Assembly: GCA_015057445.1 (NCBI GenBank)
Contig: SVEI01000001.1
Span: 1-64,000 of the forward strand
Source of the DNA: Lachnospiraceae bacterium
GTDB taxonomy: Bacteria > Bacillota > Clostridia > Lachnospirales > Lachnospiraceae
Direction of reading: 5' to 3'
DNA length: 64,000 nt
Positions 16,536-25,047 of this stretch are shown here, in pieces. The translations under genes and the position numbers were made by a program. Under the pieces are notes generated by a model, which worked only from the letters and a program-made list of their open reading frames with translations, did not search any database and was not told the DNA's origin. Numbering within the stretch: the stretch's first letter is position 1; each line of letters begins with the position of its first letter.

Positions 16536-17870
16536 ATGAACATTTTGATGGTATCATTGGGTTGTGATAAAAATTTATGTGATAGTGAAGCAATGTTAGG
16601 TTTGCTTCGAGATAACAATTACAATATTACAAACGATGAATTAGAGGCAGATATAGTTGTTGTAAATACATGCAGCTTTATCCATGATGCAATGGAAGAA
16701 AGTATTAATACTATTTTGGAAATGTCTGAGTTGAAGAAGGGGCGTCTAAAATATCTTATTGTAACTGGTTGTCTTGCTGAAAGATTTAAAGATGAGATAT
16801 TTGATGAAATTCCAGAAGTTGATGCATGTATTGGGACAACAAGCTTTGATAAAATTATTCAAGTTATAAACAAACTTGAAAATAATGATTTTAACAATCA
16901 AAAGGTATCAGTTTATGATGATTTAAGTAGGTTAGCTATTGTTGAATCAAATAGAGTAATCACTTCTGGAACATTTATGGGATATCTTAAAATAGCTGAA
17001 GGCTGTGATAAATTCTGTACTTATTGTGTAATTCCACATATTCGTGGAAAATATAGAAGTATACCAATGGAGAAACTAATACATGAGGCAGAGTATATGG
17101 CTTCTCAAGGTATAAAAGAAATTATATTAGTTGCTCAGGAAACTACATGTTATGGTTTGGATATTTACGGTAAGAAGTCTTTGGCGGAATTAGTAAGAAA
17201 AATTGCTAAAATTGAAGGCGTGGAGTGGATAAGACTTATGTATTGTTATCCTGAGGAGATAGATGATGAGCTTATTGACTTATATGCTACAGAGTCAAAA
17301 TTATGTAAGTATATTGATATGCCGTTGCAACATTCTGAAGATATTATTTTAAGTAGAATGGGCAGGAAAACAGATAAAAAATCAATAAAAAATGTTATTA
17401 GTAAACTAAGAAATAAAGTACCTGATATTGCAATCAGAACATCACTAATAGCAGGATTTCCTGGTGAAACACAAGCTAACCATGATGCTCTTATGGAGTT
17501 TGTAGATGAGATGGAATTAGATAGAATAGGAGTATTTACATATTCTAAGGAAGACAATACACCAGCTGCGAATTTTCCTAATCAGGTTGATGCTGAAATA
17601 GCATCAGTATGGAGAGAAGAAATAATGGAACTTCAGCAGGAAGTATCTTATGATAAAAATCAGGAATTGATTGGTACTATTCAAGAGGTGATTGTTGAGG
17701 GGTATTCTCCTGATGATGATGTATATGTTGGAAGAACATATAGAGATGCACCAAATGTAGATGGACTAGTATTTATTAACTGTGATTATGAATTGATATC
17801 TGGTACAATTGTTAAAGTTAGAATAAATGAGGCTGGTCCTTATGACTTAATAGGAGGCGTTGAAGAATAA
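16536..17870 (+). CDS. rimO: Ribosomal protein S12 methylthiotransferase RimO
   Basis: RimO is a radical-SAM enzyme that adds a methylthio group to an Asp of ribosomal protein S12. The 444-residue protein shows the three parts: an N-terminal UPF0004 cluster-binding domain (SLGCDKNLCDSE at residue 7, further Cys at VNTCSF and TGCLAE), the radical SAM domain with CDKFCTYC (CxxxCxxC) near residue 154, and a C-terminal TRAM domain. The early SLGCDKN signature points to RimO rather than MiaB. It begins four bases after folD and overlaps pgsA by one base, indicating translational coupling with the lipid gene. Confidence 0.95.
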   Translation: MNILMVSLGCDKNLCDSEAMLGLLRDNNYNITNDELEADIVVVNTCSFIHDAMEESINTILEMSELKKGRLKYLIVTGCLAERFKDEIFDEIPEVDACIGTTSFDKIIQVINKLENNDFNNQKVSVYDDLSRLAIVESNRVITSGTFMGYLKIAEGCDKFCTYCVIPHIRGKYRSIPMEKLIHEAEYMASQGIKEIILVAQETTCYGLDIYGKKSLAELVRKIAKIEGVEWIRLMYCYPEEIDDELIDLYATESKLCKYIDMPLQHSEDIILSRMGRKTDKKSIKNVISKLRNKVPDIAIRTSLIAGFPGETQANHDALMEFVDEMELDRIGVFTYSKEDNTPAANFPNQVDAEIASVWREEIMELQQEVSYDKNQELIGTIQEVIVEGYSPDDDVYVGRTYRDAPNVDGLVFINCDYELISGTIVKVRINEAGPYDLIGGVEE

Positions 17871-18409
17871 TGAATTTACCTAATAAATTAACTGTATTAA
17901 GAGTAGTATTAATACCATTTTTCTTGGTGGCTTTGATGATTGATGCAATTCCTTATGGTAAGTGGATAGCAGTGGCAATATTTATTATTGCAAGTTTGAC
18001 TGATATGTTAGATGGAAAAATAGCTAGAAAGTATAACCTTATCACTAATTTTGGGAAATTTATGGATCCTTTAGCTGATAAATTGTTGGTTTGCTCTGCT
18101 ATGATTGCGTTAATAGAACTTGATAGAATACCTGCTTGGGTTGTGATTATTATTATTGCAAGAGAATTTATAATTAGTGGATTTAGACTTGTTGCATCGG
18201 ACAATGGAATTGTTATTGCAGCAGGGTGGTGGGGTAAAGTTAAGACAGTTGTTCAAATGGTGATGATAACTGTAATATTATGTGATTTTGGTGGAGCAGT
18301 AGTTTCAATTGTTGAAAATGTGTTGATTTATGCATCCCTTGCCTTGACAATTATCTCTTTGATAGATTACTTGGTTAAAAACAAGGATGTACTTGCAGAA
18401 CAAAAATAA
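17870..18409 (+). CDS. pgsA: CDP-diacylglycerol--glycerol-3-phosphate 3-phosphatidyltransferase
   Basis: PgsA makes phosphatidylglycerol phosphate, committing CDP-diacylglycerol to the anionic phospholipids. The 179-residue integral membrane protein has the CDP-alcohol phosphotransferase signature reading TDMLDGKIAR, then G and DPLADK in the required spacing (D-x2-DG-x2-AR-x8-G-x3-D-x3-D). About five hydrophobic helices are visible. The start is in the TAATG overlap with rimO. The rimO-pgsA order is common in Firmicutes. Confidence 0.95.
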   Translation: MNLPNKLTVLRVVLIPFFLVALMIDAIPYGKWIAVAIFIIASLTDMLDGKIARKYNLITNFGKFMDPLADKLLVCSAMIALIELDRIPAWVVIIIIAREFIISGFRLVASDNGIVIAAGWWGKVKTVVQMVMITVILCDFGGAVVSIVENVLIYASLALTIISLIDYLVKNKDVLAEQK

Positions 18410-18423
18410 AAAGGAATTTATAT

Positions 18424-19278
18424 ATGAATATTGGAATTATTGGTGCTGGTAAAATGGGTTATACATTAGGGAAGCATTTTTCTTTGAGTCATAATCCAGA
18501 TATTAATTTAGTAGGATATTATAGTAAAAATATAAATAGTGCTATTGATGCTGCAGAATTTACTGATTCTGAATTTTTTGACAACATAGAAAGCATTGTA
18601 CAACAATCAGATATTATATTTTTAACTGTACCAGATGGTGAAATTAAAGGTGTTGTTGATATTATAGAAAATGTATCATCAGCTAGTAAGGAGAAAATAA
18701 TATGTCACACTAGTGGAGCATTATCTTCAAAAGAAATTAAGGATAATATTTCCAATGTATATTTATTCTCAGTACATCCAATTTATGCTGTTAATTCAAA
18801 ATATGAATCTTATATAAAATTCAAAGATGCCTTTATTACAATTGAAGGTGATGTTGAATATATTCAAACTATAAAAGATATATTTGTGTCCTTGGGACAT
18901 AATGTTAAAGTAATTTCTGCTAATGATAAAGTTAAATATCATAGTGCGGCTGTATTTTCCAGTAACCTTGTAATAGGTTTATATCATATGGCAGAAGAAC
19001 TTTTGAAACAATGCGGGTTTGATGAAGATGAGGTAGAATTAGCGCTCAAACCATTATTTATTAATAATGCAAATAAAATTAATGAGACAGATTGTGCTTC
19101 AGCCTTAACAGGTCCTGTTGAACGATGTGATATTTGTACTATATCAAAACATATGTCTGTGCTAGATGATTATTATTTAGATGTATATCGGTTATTGTCA
19201 AGAGAACTTGTTAAAATTGCAACTAATAAAAATCCTAATAAAAATTATGATAGCGTAGATAAAGTGCTTAAATTATAA
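18424..19278 (+). CDS. Rossmann-fold and DUF2520 protein (putative NAD(P)-dependent oxidoreductase)
   Basis: The 284-residue protein begins with a dinucleotide-binding fold (GIIGAGKMGYTLGKHF) like that of pyrroline-5-carboxylate reductase or F420-dependent enzymes, over about residues 1-130. The second half (from about residue 150) is the DUF2520 helical domain, with the recognisable KYHSAAVFSSNLVIGLYHMAEEL and ALTGPVERCD segments. The substrate is not known. In Clostridia such genes often occur near pantothenate or folate genes; here it follows pgsA by 14 bases and ends the operon before a strong terminator. Confidence 0.85.
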   Translation: MNIGIIGAGKMGYTLGKHFSLSHNPDINLVGYYSKNINSAIDAAEFTDSEFFDNIESIVQQSDIIFLTVPDGEIKGVVDIIENVSSASKEKIICHTSGALSSKEIKDNISNVYLFSVHPIYAVNSKYESYIKFKDAFITIEGDVEYIQTIKDIFVSLGHNVKVISANDKVKYHSAAVFSSNLVIGLYHMAEELLKQCGFDEDEVELALKPLFINNANKINETDCASALTGPVERCDICTISKHMSVLDDYYLDVYRLLSRELVKIATNKNPNKNYDSVDKVLKL

Positions 19279-19302
19279 ATTGAATATATTTATTTATATT
19301 TT

Positions 19303-19334
19303 AAAGTCCTTAAGATATATTAAGGGCTTTTTTT
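19303..19334 (+). terminator. Rho-independent terminator ending the fhs-folD-rimO-pgsA run
   Basis: AAAGTCCTTAA pairs with TTAAGGGCTTT (one G-U), followed by a run of T residues (TTTTTTTAC). Confidence 0.88.
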
Positions 19335-19382
19335 ACTTGTGTAAATTAACTGGTAAAGAGCTAAAAATATTATAATATTAGC

Positions 19383-19411
19383 TTGAAATAATATAAGAAA
19401 AAGGTTATTAT
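19383..19411 (+). promoter_or_regulatory. Candidate promoter of the decarboxylase operon
   Basis: TTGAAA, 17 bases, TATTAT, about 70 bases before the first gene of the operon and just after the previous terminator. Confidence 0.55.
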
Positions 19412-19431
19412 TATAATCGGATGAAATTGGT

Positions 19432-19459
19432 TTTATTTTCGGATAAGGCCTAAAATAAA
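19432..19459 (+). promoter_or_regulatory. Leader hairpin of the decarboxylase operon
   Basis: TTTATTTTCGG / CCTAAAATAAA forms a 10-bp stem with one mismatch and a six-base loop ATAAGG, inside the predicted leader and 9 bases before the ribosome-binding site GGAGGA. It is mostly A-T pairs, so its significance is uncertain. Confidence 0.35.
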
Positions 19460-19478
19460 TTTTAACGGAGGACGTAAA

Positions 19479-20903
19479 ATGAGTAACAAACTTACTATGT
19501 CAGCAAGTGATAGAATAAACGCATTGCTTGATGACGCAAGCTTTGTTGAAGTTGGTGCATATGTAACTGCAAGAAGCACAGACTTTAACATGCAAGAAAA
19601 AGATACTCCTAAAGATGGTGTAATTACCGGCTATGGAGTGGTAGGTGACAAAGTTGTCTATGTTTATAGCCAGGATGCTTCAGTTCTTGGTGGTGCAGTA
19701 GGTGAAATGCACGCTAAGAAAATAGCTAAAATTTATGATATGGCTATGAAGGTAGGAGCTCCAGTTGTAGGTCTTATTGACTGTGCTGGACTTAGACTTC
19801 AGGAAGCTACAGATGCAATGAATGCATTCGGTGAGTTATATTTAAAGCAAACTCTTGCATCAGGACTTATTCCACAAATTACAGCTATTTTTGGTAACTG
19901 TGGTGGTGGTACAGCTCTTATTCCTGCTCTTACAGATTTTACATTTATGACAGCAGAGAATTCAAAGCTTTTTGTTAATAGTCCTAATGCTTTAGATGGA
20001 AATAATTCATCTAAGCTTGACACTGCAAGTGCTGATTATTTAAGTAATAATACTTCAGTTGTAGATGTGGTTTGTGAGGATGATGCAACAGTAATTTCTC
20101 AGATTAGAACTCTTATTGATATGCTTCCTTCTAACAATCAGGTTGAAGCATCTTCAGAGTGTACAGATGATTTAAATAGAGTAATACCTAATCTTGATGG
20201 ATTGGTTAAGGATGGTAGAGGTGTATTACAGAATATTGCTGATAATAATATATTCTTCGAAGTTAACAAGGACTTCGCAAAGGATGTAGTTATAGGTTTC
20301 CTTAAGCTTAATGGTGATACTGTTGGTTGTGTTGCTAATCAGGTTGAAGGTGGTAGTGATATGCTTTCAGCTGATGGCGCTAAAATAGCTGCAGATTTTG
20401 TGAATTTCTGTGATGCATTTGATATTCCTGTAATTACATTAGTAAATACCAAGGGATTTGTTGCGACTGTGGATAATGAAAAGACTGTTGCTGAGTCAGT
20501 AGCTAAGCTTACATATGCGTTTGCAAATGCTACAGTACCAAAGGTTACATTAGTTATGGGTGATGCATTTGGTACAGCTTATACAGTTATGAATTCAAAA
20601 GCAATTGGAGCTGATATGGTATATGCTTGGCCAACAGCAAAAATTGGTACAATGGATCCAGAGATGGCTGTTAAGATAATGTATGAGAAAGAGATTAATG
20701 CTGCTGATGATAAAGTTGCATGTGTTGCAGAGCTTAAGAAGCAGTATACTGATCTTCAGTCTAGTGCAATGGCTGCCGCAAAGAGAGGCTATATAGATGA
20801 TATTATAGAACCAGATGCTACTAGAAAGAGAATAATTGCTGCACTTGATATGCTTTATACTAAGAATGAGGATAGACCTTACAAGAAGCATGGAGCAGTA
20901 TAA
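19479..20903 (+). CDS. Biotin-dependent carboxyltransferase subunit (MmdA / 12S type)
   Basis: The 474-residue protein belongs to the acyl-CoA carboxyltransferase family (MmdA, PccB, transcarboxylase 12S). It has the two crotonase-like halves: an N-half with YVYSQDASVLGGAVGEMHAKKI near residue 65 and an oxyanion-type GNCGGGTALIPAL near 140, and a C-half with GVVGDKVV-like repeats, KGFVATVDNEKT and GDAFGTAYTVMNSKAIGADMVYAWPTAKIGTMDPE. Such subunits move carboxylate between an acyl-CoA and biotin. It is somewhat shorter than MmdA (about 510 residues) and the acyl-CoA-facing motifs look diverged, so the substrate is open. It heads an operon with OadG-like, biotin carrier, OadB and OadA-type genes, indicating membrane, sodium-coupled decarboxylation. 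Confidence 0.85.
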   Translation: MSNKLTMSASDRINALLDDASFVEVGAYVTARSTDFNMQEKDTPKDGVITGYGVVGDKVVYVYSQDASVLGGAVGEMHAKKIAKIYDMAMKVGAPVVGLIDCAGLRLQEATDAMNAFGELYLKQTLASGLIPQITAIFGNCGGGTALIPALTDFTFMTAENSKLFVNSPNALDGNNSSKLDTASADYLSNNTSVVDVVCEDDATVISQIRTLIDMLPSNNQVEASSECTDDLNRVIPNLDGLVKDGRGVLQNIADNNIFFEVNKDFAKDVVIGFLKLNGDTVGCVANQVEGGSDMLSADGAKIAADFVNFCDAFDIPVITLVNTKGFVATVDNEKTVAESVAKLTYAFANATVPKVTLVMGDAFGTAYTVMNSKAIGADMVYAWPTAKIGTMDPEMAVKIMYEKEINAADDKVACVAELKKQYTDLQSSAMAAAKRGYIDDIIEPDATRKRIIAALDMLYTKNEDRPYKKHGAV

Positions 20904-20920
20904 GGAGAGGTGACAACTAA

Positions 20921-21925
20921 ATGAAAATTAAAAAATTATTAGTATTAGTTTCCATGTTAGCTGTTATGTTCTCTCTTGCAGGATGTGGTGAAGAATTTGA
21001 CAAGCCTTTCGATTACGATGAAAGAGAAGTTGCTGTTCATGCAATGAATTCCTTTATGGCGTATGAGAAAATTACTGATGAATATATTGATTATTACATT
21101 ACTAGTGGTAATGATTATGAAAAGTCAGCAGTAAAGGGTATTGTTCAAGCTAGGGAAGCTGATAATGTTGGTGCATTTGAAGATTATTCAGCAACTGTAA
21201 CATCTCTTAGTAGTGGTATAATTACTTTAGAAGATGCAGATGTTGAAATTGAAAATAATAAAGATTATATTGTTGTAGTTTTAACAAATAATGCTGAAAA
21301 TAGAGATGTTGAAATCAGAGTAAAATACGTTGAGAACGGAGAGTATTATATTAAGTACAACGAAATTCTTGTACAAAATGGTATGGAGAGTCTTGAGTCA
21401 TATAAGAATAATGCTCAGCTTATCTCTGATAGCTATGGTGTTTCTATAGAAGATATTTGTTTACAGGCTGGAGTTTCTTCATTAGATGAACTTTACCAGA
21501 AGGATTTGAATTCTGTTCATGAGTCTCTTGCAGCCAATGGAATATATCCATATTTAGAAGAAGAAATGGTTGTAACTGCTGTCTACTCTAAAAAAGAACT
21601 TATTGGACAGGCTGGTATGAATACACTTATTGGTATGGGAACAGTATTTATCGTACTTATATTCATATCATTTATCATTTCATTATTTAAATATTTGCCT
21701 GCACTTTTTGCTAAGAAACCAAAAGTTGAGACAGAGAAGAAGGTTGAAACTCCAAAGGCAGAGTTGAAACCTGTTGTAACAACCAAGACAGAAAATCTTA
21801 CTGATGACTCACAGCTTGTAGCAGTGCTTACAGCTGCTATATATGCATATGAAGCTCAGTCAGGTAATAGTGCAGTAAGTAAGGACAAGCTTGTTGTTCG
21901 TTCTATAAAGAGAGTTAGAAAGTAA
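20921..21925 (+). CDS. OadG-like decarboxylase subunit with an extracytoplasmic lipoprotein domain
   Basis: Residues about 1-23 form a lipoprotein signal ending in LAGC. An extracytoplasmic region of roughly 200 residues follows, with mixed alpha/beta character and no motif I recognise. Near residue 225 the sequence becomes OadG-like: GMNTLIGMGTVFIVLIFISF, a single membrane helix, then a charged Lys/Glu/Pro linker and the C-terminal segment AVLTAAIYAYEA...VRSIKRVRK, which matches the end of OadG/MmdD subunits. OadG stabilises the decarboxylase complex and links the soluble and membrane parts. At 334 residues it is far longer than classical OadG (about 80-120). The genes on both sides belong to the same complex, supporting the role despite the extra domain. 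Confidence 0.8.
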   Translation: MKIKKLLVLVSMLAVMFSLAGCGEEFDKPFDYDEREVAVHAMNSFMAYEKITDEYIDYYITSGNDYEKSAVKGIVQAREADNVGAFEDYSATVTSLSSGIITLEDADVEIENNKDYIVVVLTNNAENRDVEIRVKYVENGEYYIKYNEILVQNGMESLESYKNNAQLISDSYGVSIEDICLQAGVSSLDELYQKDLNSVHESLAANGIYPYLEEEMVVTAVYSKKELIGQAGMNTLIGMGTVFIVLIFISFIISLFKYLPALFAKKPKVETEKKVETPKAELKPVVTTKTENLTDDSQLVAVLTAAIYAYEAQSGNSAVSKDKLVVRSIKRVRK

Positions 21926-21954
21926 TTTTACAACTATTTAGGAGGATATTAAAA

Positions 21955-22371
21955 ATGAAGAATTATAGAATTACCGTTAATGGTACAGCATATGACGTAG
22001 CAGTAGAAGAATTAGCAGCAGGTGCAGTAGCATCAGCTCCAGTAGCAACTGCAGCCCCAGTAGCAACTGCAGCCCCAGTAGCAACTGCAGCCCCAGTAGC
22101 AGCCCCAGCAGCTCCAGCTCCAGCAGCTCCAGCTCCAGCGGCATCAGGTTCAGCAGGTAGCGTAGTAGTATCTTCACCAATGCCAGGTAAGATATTAAGT
22201 GTAAAAGCAAGTGTTGGACAAGCAGTTAAGAAGGGTGATGTTATTCTTGTGCTTGAAGCTATGAAGATGGAAAATGAAGTAGTTGCTCCAGAAGATGGTA
22301 CAGTTGCTAGCATTAACGTTTCAGCAAACGATTCAGTTGAGGCTGGAGATACATTAGCAACATTAAACTAA
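21955..22371 (+). CDS. Biotin carboxyl carrier subunit (biotinyl/lipoyl-attachment domain)
   Basis: The 138-residue protein carries the biotin that ferries carboxylate from the carboxyltransferase to the membrane decarboxylase. The C-terminal domain (about residues 65-138) has the biotinylation motif EAMKMEN, with the Lys to be modified, and the SPMPGKILSVKASVGQAVKKGD barrel signature. Residues about 20-62 are an Ala/Pro/Val-rich flexible swinging arm encoded by tandem DNA repeats and locally richer in G+C than anything around it. The start follows AGGAGG. It resembles MmdC and the transcarboxylase 1.3S subunit. Confidence 0.95.
   Translation: MKNYRITVNGTAYDVAVEELAAGAVASAPVATAAPVATAAPVATAAPVAAPAAPAPAAPAPAASGSAGSVVVSSPMPGKILSVKASVGQAVKKGDVILVLEAMKMENEVVAPEDGTVASINVSANDSVEAGDTLATLN
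22041..22094 (+). repeat. Three perfect 18-bp tandem repeats in the carrier linker
   Basis: AGTAGCAACTGCAGCCCC occurs three times head to tail (starts 22041, 22059, 22077), encoding repeated Val-Ala-Thr-Ala-Ala-Pro, then passes into shorter GCTCCAGCTCCAGCA-type repeats up to about 22140. The identity at DNA level, including third positions, suggests recent expansion. Confidence 0.95.
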
Positions 22372-22414
22372 TTACCGGTAGATATTTACCTAAATTAACA
22401 GGAGGTAACGCTAA

Positions 22415-23542
22415 ATGAGCGGTTTTTCAGACGTATTAACGAATCTAGCTCTTCAGACCGGTTTTGCAACTCTTACATGGAAGCATTATATTATGATTTT
22501 AGTTGCATGCTTCTTTATGTATCTTGCAATAGTAAAGGGATTTGAACCATTACTTTTAGTACCAATTTCATTTGGTATGTTCTTGGTTAATATGTTCCCT
22601 GGTATTATGGATGAGGGCGGATTATTACATTATTTCTACTTACTTGATGAGTGGAGTATTTTACCATCACTTATATTTATGGGTGTTGGTGCGATGACAG
22701 ATTTCGGTCCACTTATTGCTAATCCAAAAAGCTTTATACTTGGTGCAGCAGCACAGTTTGGTATTTATTCAGCATATTTCCTTGCATTCCTTATGGGATT
22801 CAATGGCAAGGAAGCAGCAGCAATTTCAATTATTGGTGGAGCAGACGGTCCTACATCAATTTTCCTTGCAGGAAAGCTTGGAATGGGTGGAACTCTTATG
22901 GGTCCTATAGCAGTAGCAGCTTATTCCTATATGGCTCTTGTACCTGTTATTCAGCCACCTATTATGAAGCTTCTTACAACTGATAAGGAGCGTCACATTA
23001 AGATGGGACAGCTTCGTCCAGTAACAAAGCTTGAGAAGATTCTCTTCCCAATTATTGTTACATTAGTAGTTGTTATGATTCTTCCTACAACAGCTCCACT
23101 TGTTGGTATGCTTATGTTAGGAAACTTATTCAGAGAGTGTGGAGTTGTTAAGCAGCTTACTGAAACAGCTTCAAATGCAATGATGTATATCGTAGTTATC
23201 TTACTTGGTACATCTGTAGGTGCTACTACTAGTGCAGATGCATTCCTTCAGTTAAGTACACTTAAGATTGTTGCCCTTGGTCTTGTGGCATTTGCTTTTG
23301 GTACAGCGGCAGGTGTAATCTTTGGTAAGATTATGTGTTGGGCAACTAAGGGTAAGGTTAACCCACTTATAGGTTCAGCAGGTGTTTCTGCGGTTCCTAT
23401 GGCAGCAAGAGTTTCACAGAAGGTTGGAGCAGAATATGACCCTACTAACTTCCTTCTTATGAATGCAATGGGACCTAACGTTGCGGGTGTTATCGGTACT
23501 GCAGTTGCAGCCGGAACATTCCTTGCTATATTTGGTGTATAA
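22415..23542 (+). CDS. Sodium-translocating decarboxylase beta subunit (OadB/MmdB/GcdB family)
   Basis: This 375-residue integral membrane protein decarboxylates carboxybiotin and pumps sodium out of the cell. Roughly nine to eleven hydrophobic segments are visible. The conserved [16 protein letters not shown] near residue 140 contains the Asp known from OadB as essential for sodium binding, and [21 protein letters not shown] near the C-terminus is the other conserved ion-path segment. Length is that of the short MmdB/GcdB-like forms rather than the 430-residue OadB. It is in the middle of the operon, 43 bases after the carrier gene and 24 before the OadA-type gene. Confidence 0.95.
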   Translation: MSGFSDVLTNLALQTGFATLTWKHYIMILVACFFMYLAIVKGFEPLLLVPISFGMFLVNMFPGIMDEGGLLHYFYLLDEWSILPSLIFMGVGAMTDFGPLIANPKSFILGAAAQFGIYSAYFLAFLMGFNGKEAAAISIIGGADGPTSIFLAGKLGMGGTLMGPIAVAAYSYMALVPVIQPPIMKLLTTDKERHIKMGQLRPVTKLEKILFPIIVTLVVVMILPTTAPLVGMLMLGNLFRECGVVKQLTETASNAMMYIVVILLGTSVGATTSADAFLQLSTLKIVALGLVAFAFGTAAGVIFGKIMCWATKGKVNPLIGSAGVSAVPMAARVSQKVGAEYDPTNFLLMNAMGPNVAGVIGTAVAAGTFLAIFGV

Positions 23543-23566
23543 TTATATTTACAGGAGGTTAGAGAA

Positions 23567-24976
23567 ATGGCAGTAGAAAAGAAACCGGTAAAGATTACCG
23601 AAACTATATTACGTGATGCTCATCAGTCACTTATAGCTACAAGAATGACTACAGAGCAGATGCTCCCTATCATCGAGAAGATGGATAAGGTTGGATATCA
23701 TTCAGTTGAGTGCTGGGGTGGAGCAACATTTGATGCATCACTTCGTTTCCTTAAGGAAGATCCATGGGAAAGACTTAGAAAGATTAAGGATGGTTTTAAG
23801 AACACCAAACTTCAGATGCTCTTTAGAGGACAGAATATCTTAGGATATCGTCACTATGCAGATGATGTTGTGGAATATTTTGTTCAGAAGTCAATTGCAA
23901 ATGGTATTGATATTATTCGTATCTTTGACTGTTTAAATGATATTAGAAACCTTGAGACAGCTGTTAAGGCTTCAAATAAGGAAGGTGGTCATGCTCAGAT
24001 AGCTCTTTCTTATACATTAGGAGAGGCTTATACTCTTGATTATTGGAAGGATATGGCTAAGAAGATTGAGGATATGGGTGCAAATTCTATCTGTATCAAG
24101 GATATGGCTGGTCTTCTTGTACCATATAAGGCTACAGAGCTTGTTACAGCACTTAAAGAGAGTACATCACTTCCTATTCAGCTTCATACACACTACACTT
24201 CAGGTGTAGCTTCTATGACATACATGAAGGCTGTTGAGGCTGGTTGTGATATTATTGATACAGCTATGTCACCACTTGCTCTTGGTACTAGCCAGCCAGC
24301 AACTGAGGTTATGGCAAAAGCATTTGAGGGTACAGAGTATGATCCAGGCTTTGATGAGAATCTTCTTGTTGAGATTGCTGATTACTTTAAGCCTATGAGA
24401 GAAGAGTGGTTAGCTAATGGTCTTCTTAATCCAAAGGTTATGGGCGTTGATATTAAGACACTTCTTTATCAGGTACCAGGTGGTATGCTTTCAAACCTTG
24501 TATCACAGCTTAAGGAGATGGGTGCTGAGGACAAGTTCCAGGAGGTACTTGAGGAGGTTCCACGTGTTCGTAAAGATTATGGTGAGCCACCACTTGTTAC
24601 TCCATCAAGCCAGATTGTTGGTACTCAGGCAGTTCTTAATGTTGTAACTGGAGAGAGATATAAGATGTGTACTAAGGAGTCTAAAGCTCTTGTTGCTGGT
24701 GAGTATGGTCAATCTGTACTTCCAGTAGATCCAGAGGTTAGAAAGAAGGTTATTGGTGATCAGGAGCCTATAACTTGTAGACCAGCTGATTTACTTGAGA
24801 ATGAGTTAGACAAGTTGGAGAAGGAAATGGCTCAGTACAAGAAGCAGGATGAGGATGTTCTTTCATATGCTTTATTCCCACAGGTTGCTATGGACTTCTT
24901 TAAGTACAGAGAAGCTCAGGAAACAGGTGTTGATGCTTCACTTGCTAATTCTGAAAACAAGACTTATCCAGTATAA
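23567..24976 (+). CDS. oadA: Oxaloacetate decarboxylase alpha / pyruvate carboxylase B-type carboxyltransferase (5S type)
   Basis: The 469-residue protein has the HMGL-like TIM barrel of pyruvate/oxaloacetate carboxyltransferases: ETILRDAHQSLIATRM at residue 12 (metal-binding Asp), ECWGGATFDASLRFL near 50, RGQNILGYRHYADDVV, the carbamylated-Lys type segment CIKDMAGLL near 183, and metal-binding HTHYTSG near 210, followed by the conserved carboxylase domain. It moves carboxylate between oxaloacetate/pyruvate and biotin. The C-terminal biotin domain of classical OadA is missing; the separate carrier gene two positions upstream would supply it. Coexistence with an MmdA-type subunit in the same operon is notable. 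A strong terminator follows. Confidence 0.92.
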   Translation: MAVEKKPVKITETILRDAHQSLIATRMTTEQMLPIIEKMDKVGYHSVECWGGATFDASLRFLKEDPWERLRKIKDGFKNTKLQMLFRGQNILGYRHYADDVVEYFVQKSIANGIDIIRIFDCLNDIRNLETAVKASNKEGGHAQIALSYTLGEAYTLDYWKDMAKKIEDMGANSICIKDMAGLLVPYKATELVTALKESTSLPIQLHTHYTSGVASMTYMKAVEAGCDIIDTAMSPLALGTSQPATEVMAKAFEGTEYDPGFDENLLVEIADYFKPMREEWLANGLLNPKVMGVDIKTLLYQVPGGMLSNLVSQLKEMGAEDKFQEVLEEVPRVRKDYGEPPLVTPSSQIVGTQAVLNVVTGERYKMCTKESKALVAGEYGQSVLPVDPEVRKKVIGDQEPITCRPADLLENELDKLEKEMAQYKKQDEDVLSYALFPQVAMDFFKYREAQETGVDASLANSENKTYPV

Positions 24977-24990
24977 TATATAAATTACTA

Positions 24991-25030
24991 AAGAGACGGA
25001 GTAGGTTATCCTGTTCCGTCTCTTAAAAAT
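24991..25030 (+). terminator. Rho-independent terminator of the decarboxylase operon
   Basis: AAGAGACGGA pairs perfectly with TCCGTCTCTT across a 14-base loop; A-rich sequence follows rather than a long T-run, but the stem is strong and well placed. Confidence 0.75.
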
Positions 25031-25047
25031 ATAAATGGAGCAATAAT

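Noticed and set aside
21963-22313. Minus-strand ORF of 116 residues opposite the biotin carrier gene
   Set aside because: It is the mirror image of the repeated Ala/Pro codons, has low-complexity Gly/Ala content, no ribosome-binding site, and lies wholly within a certain gene.
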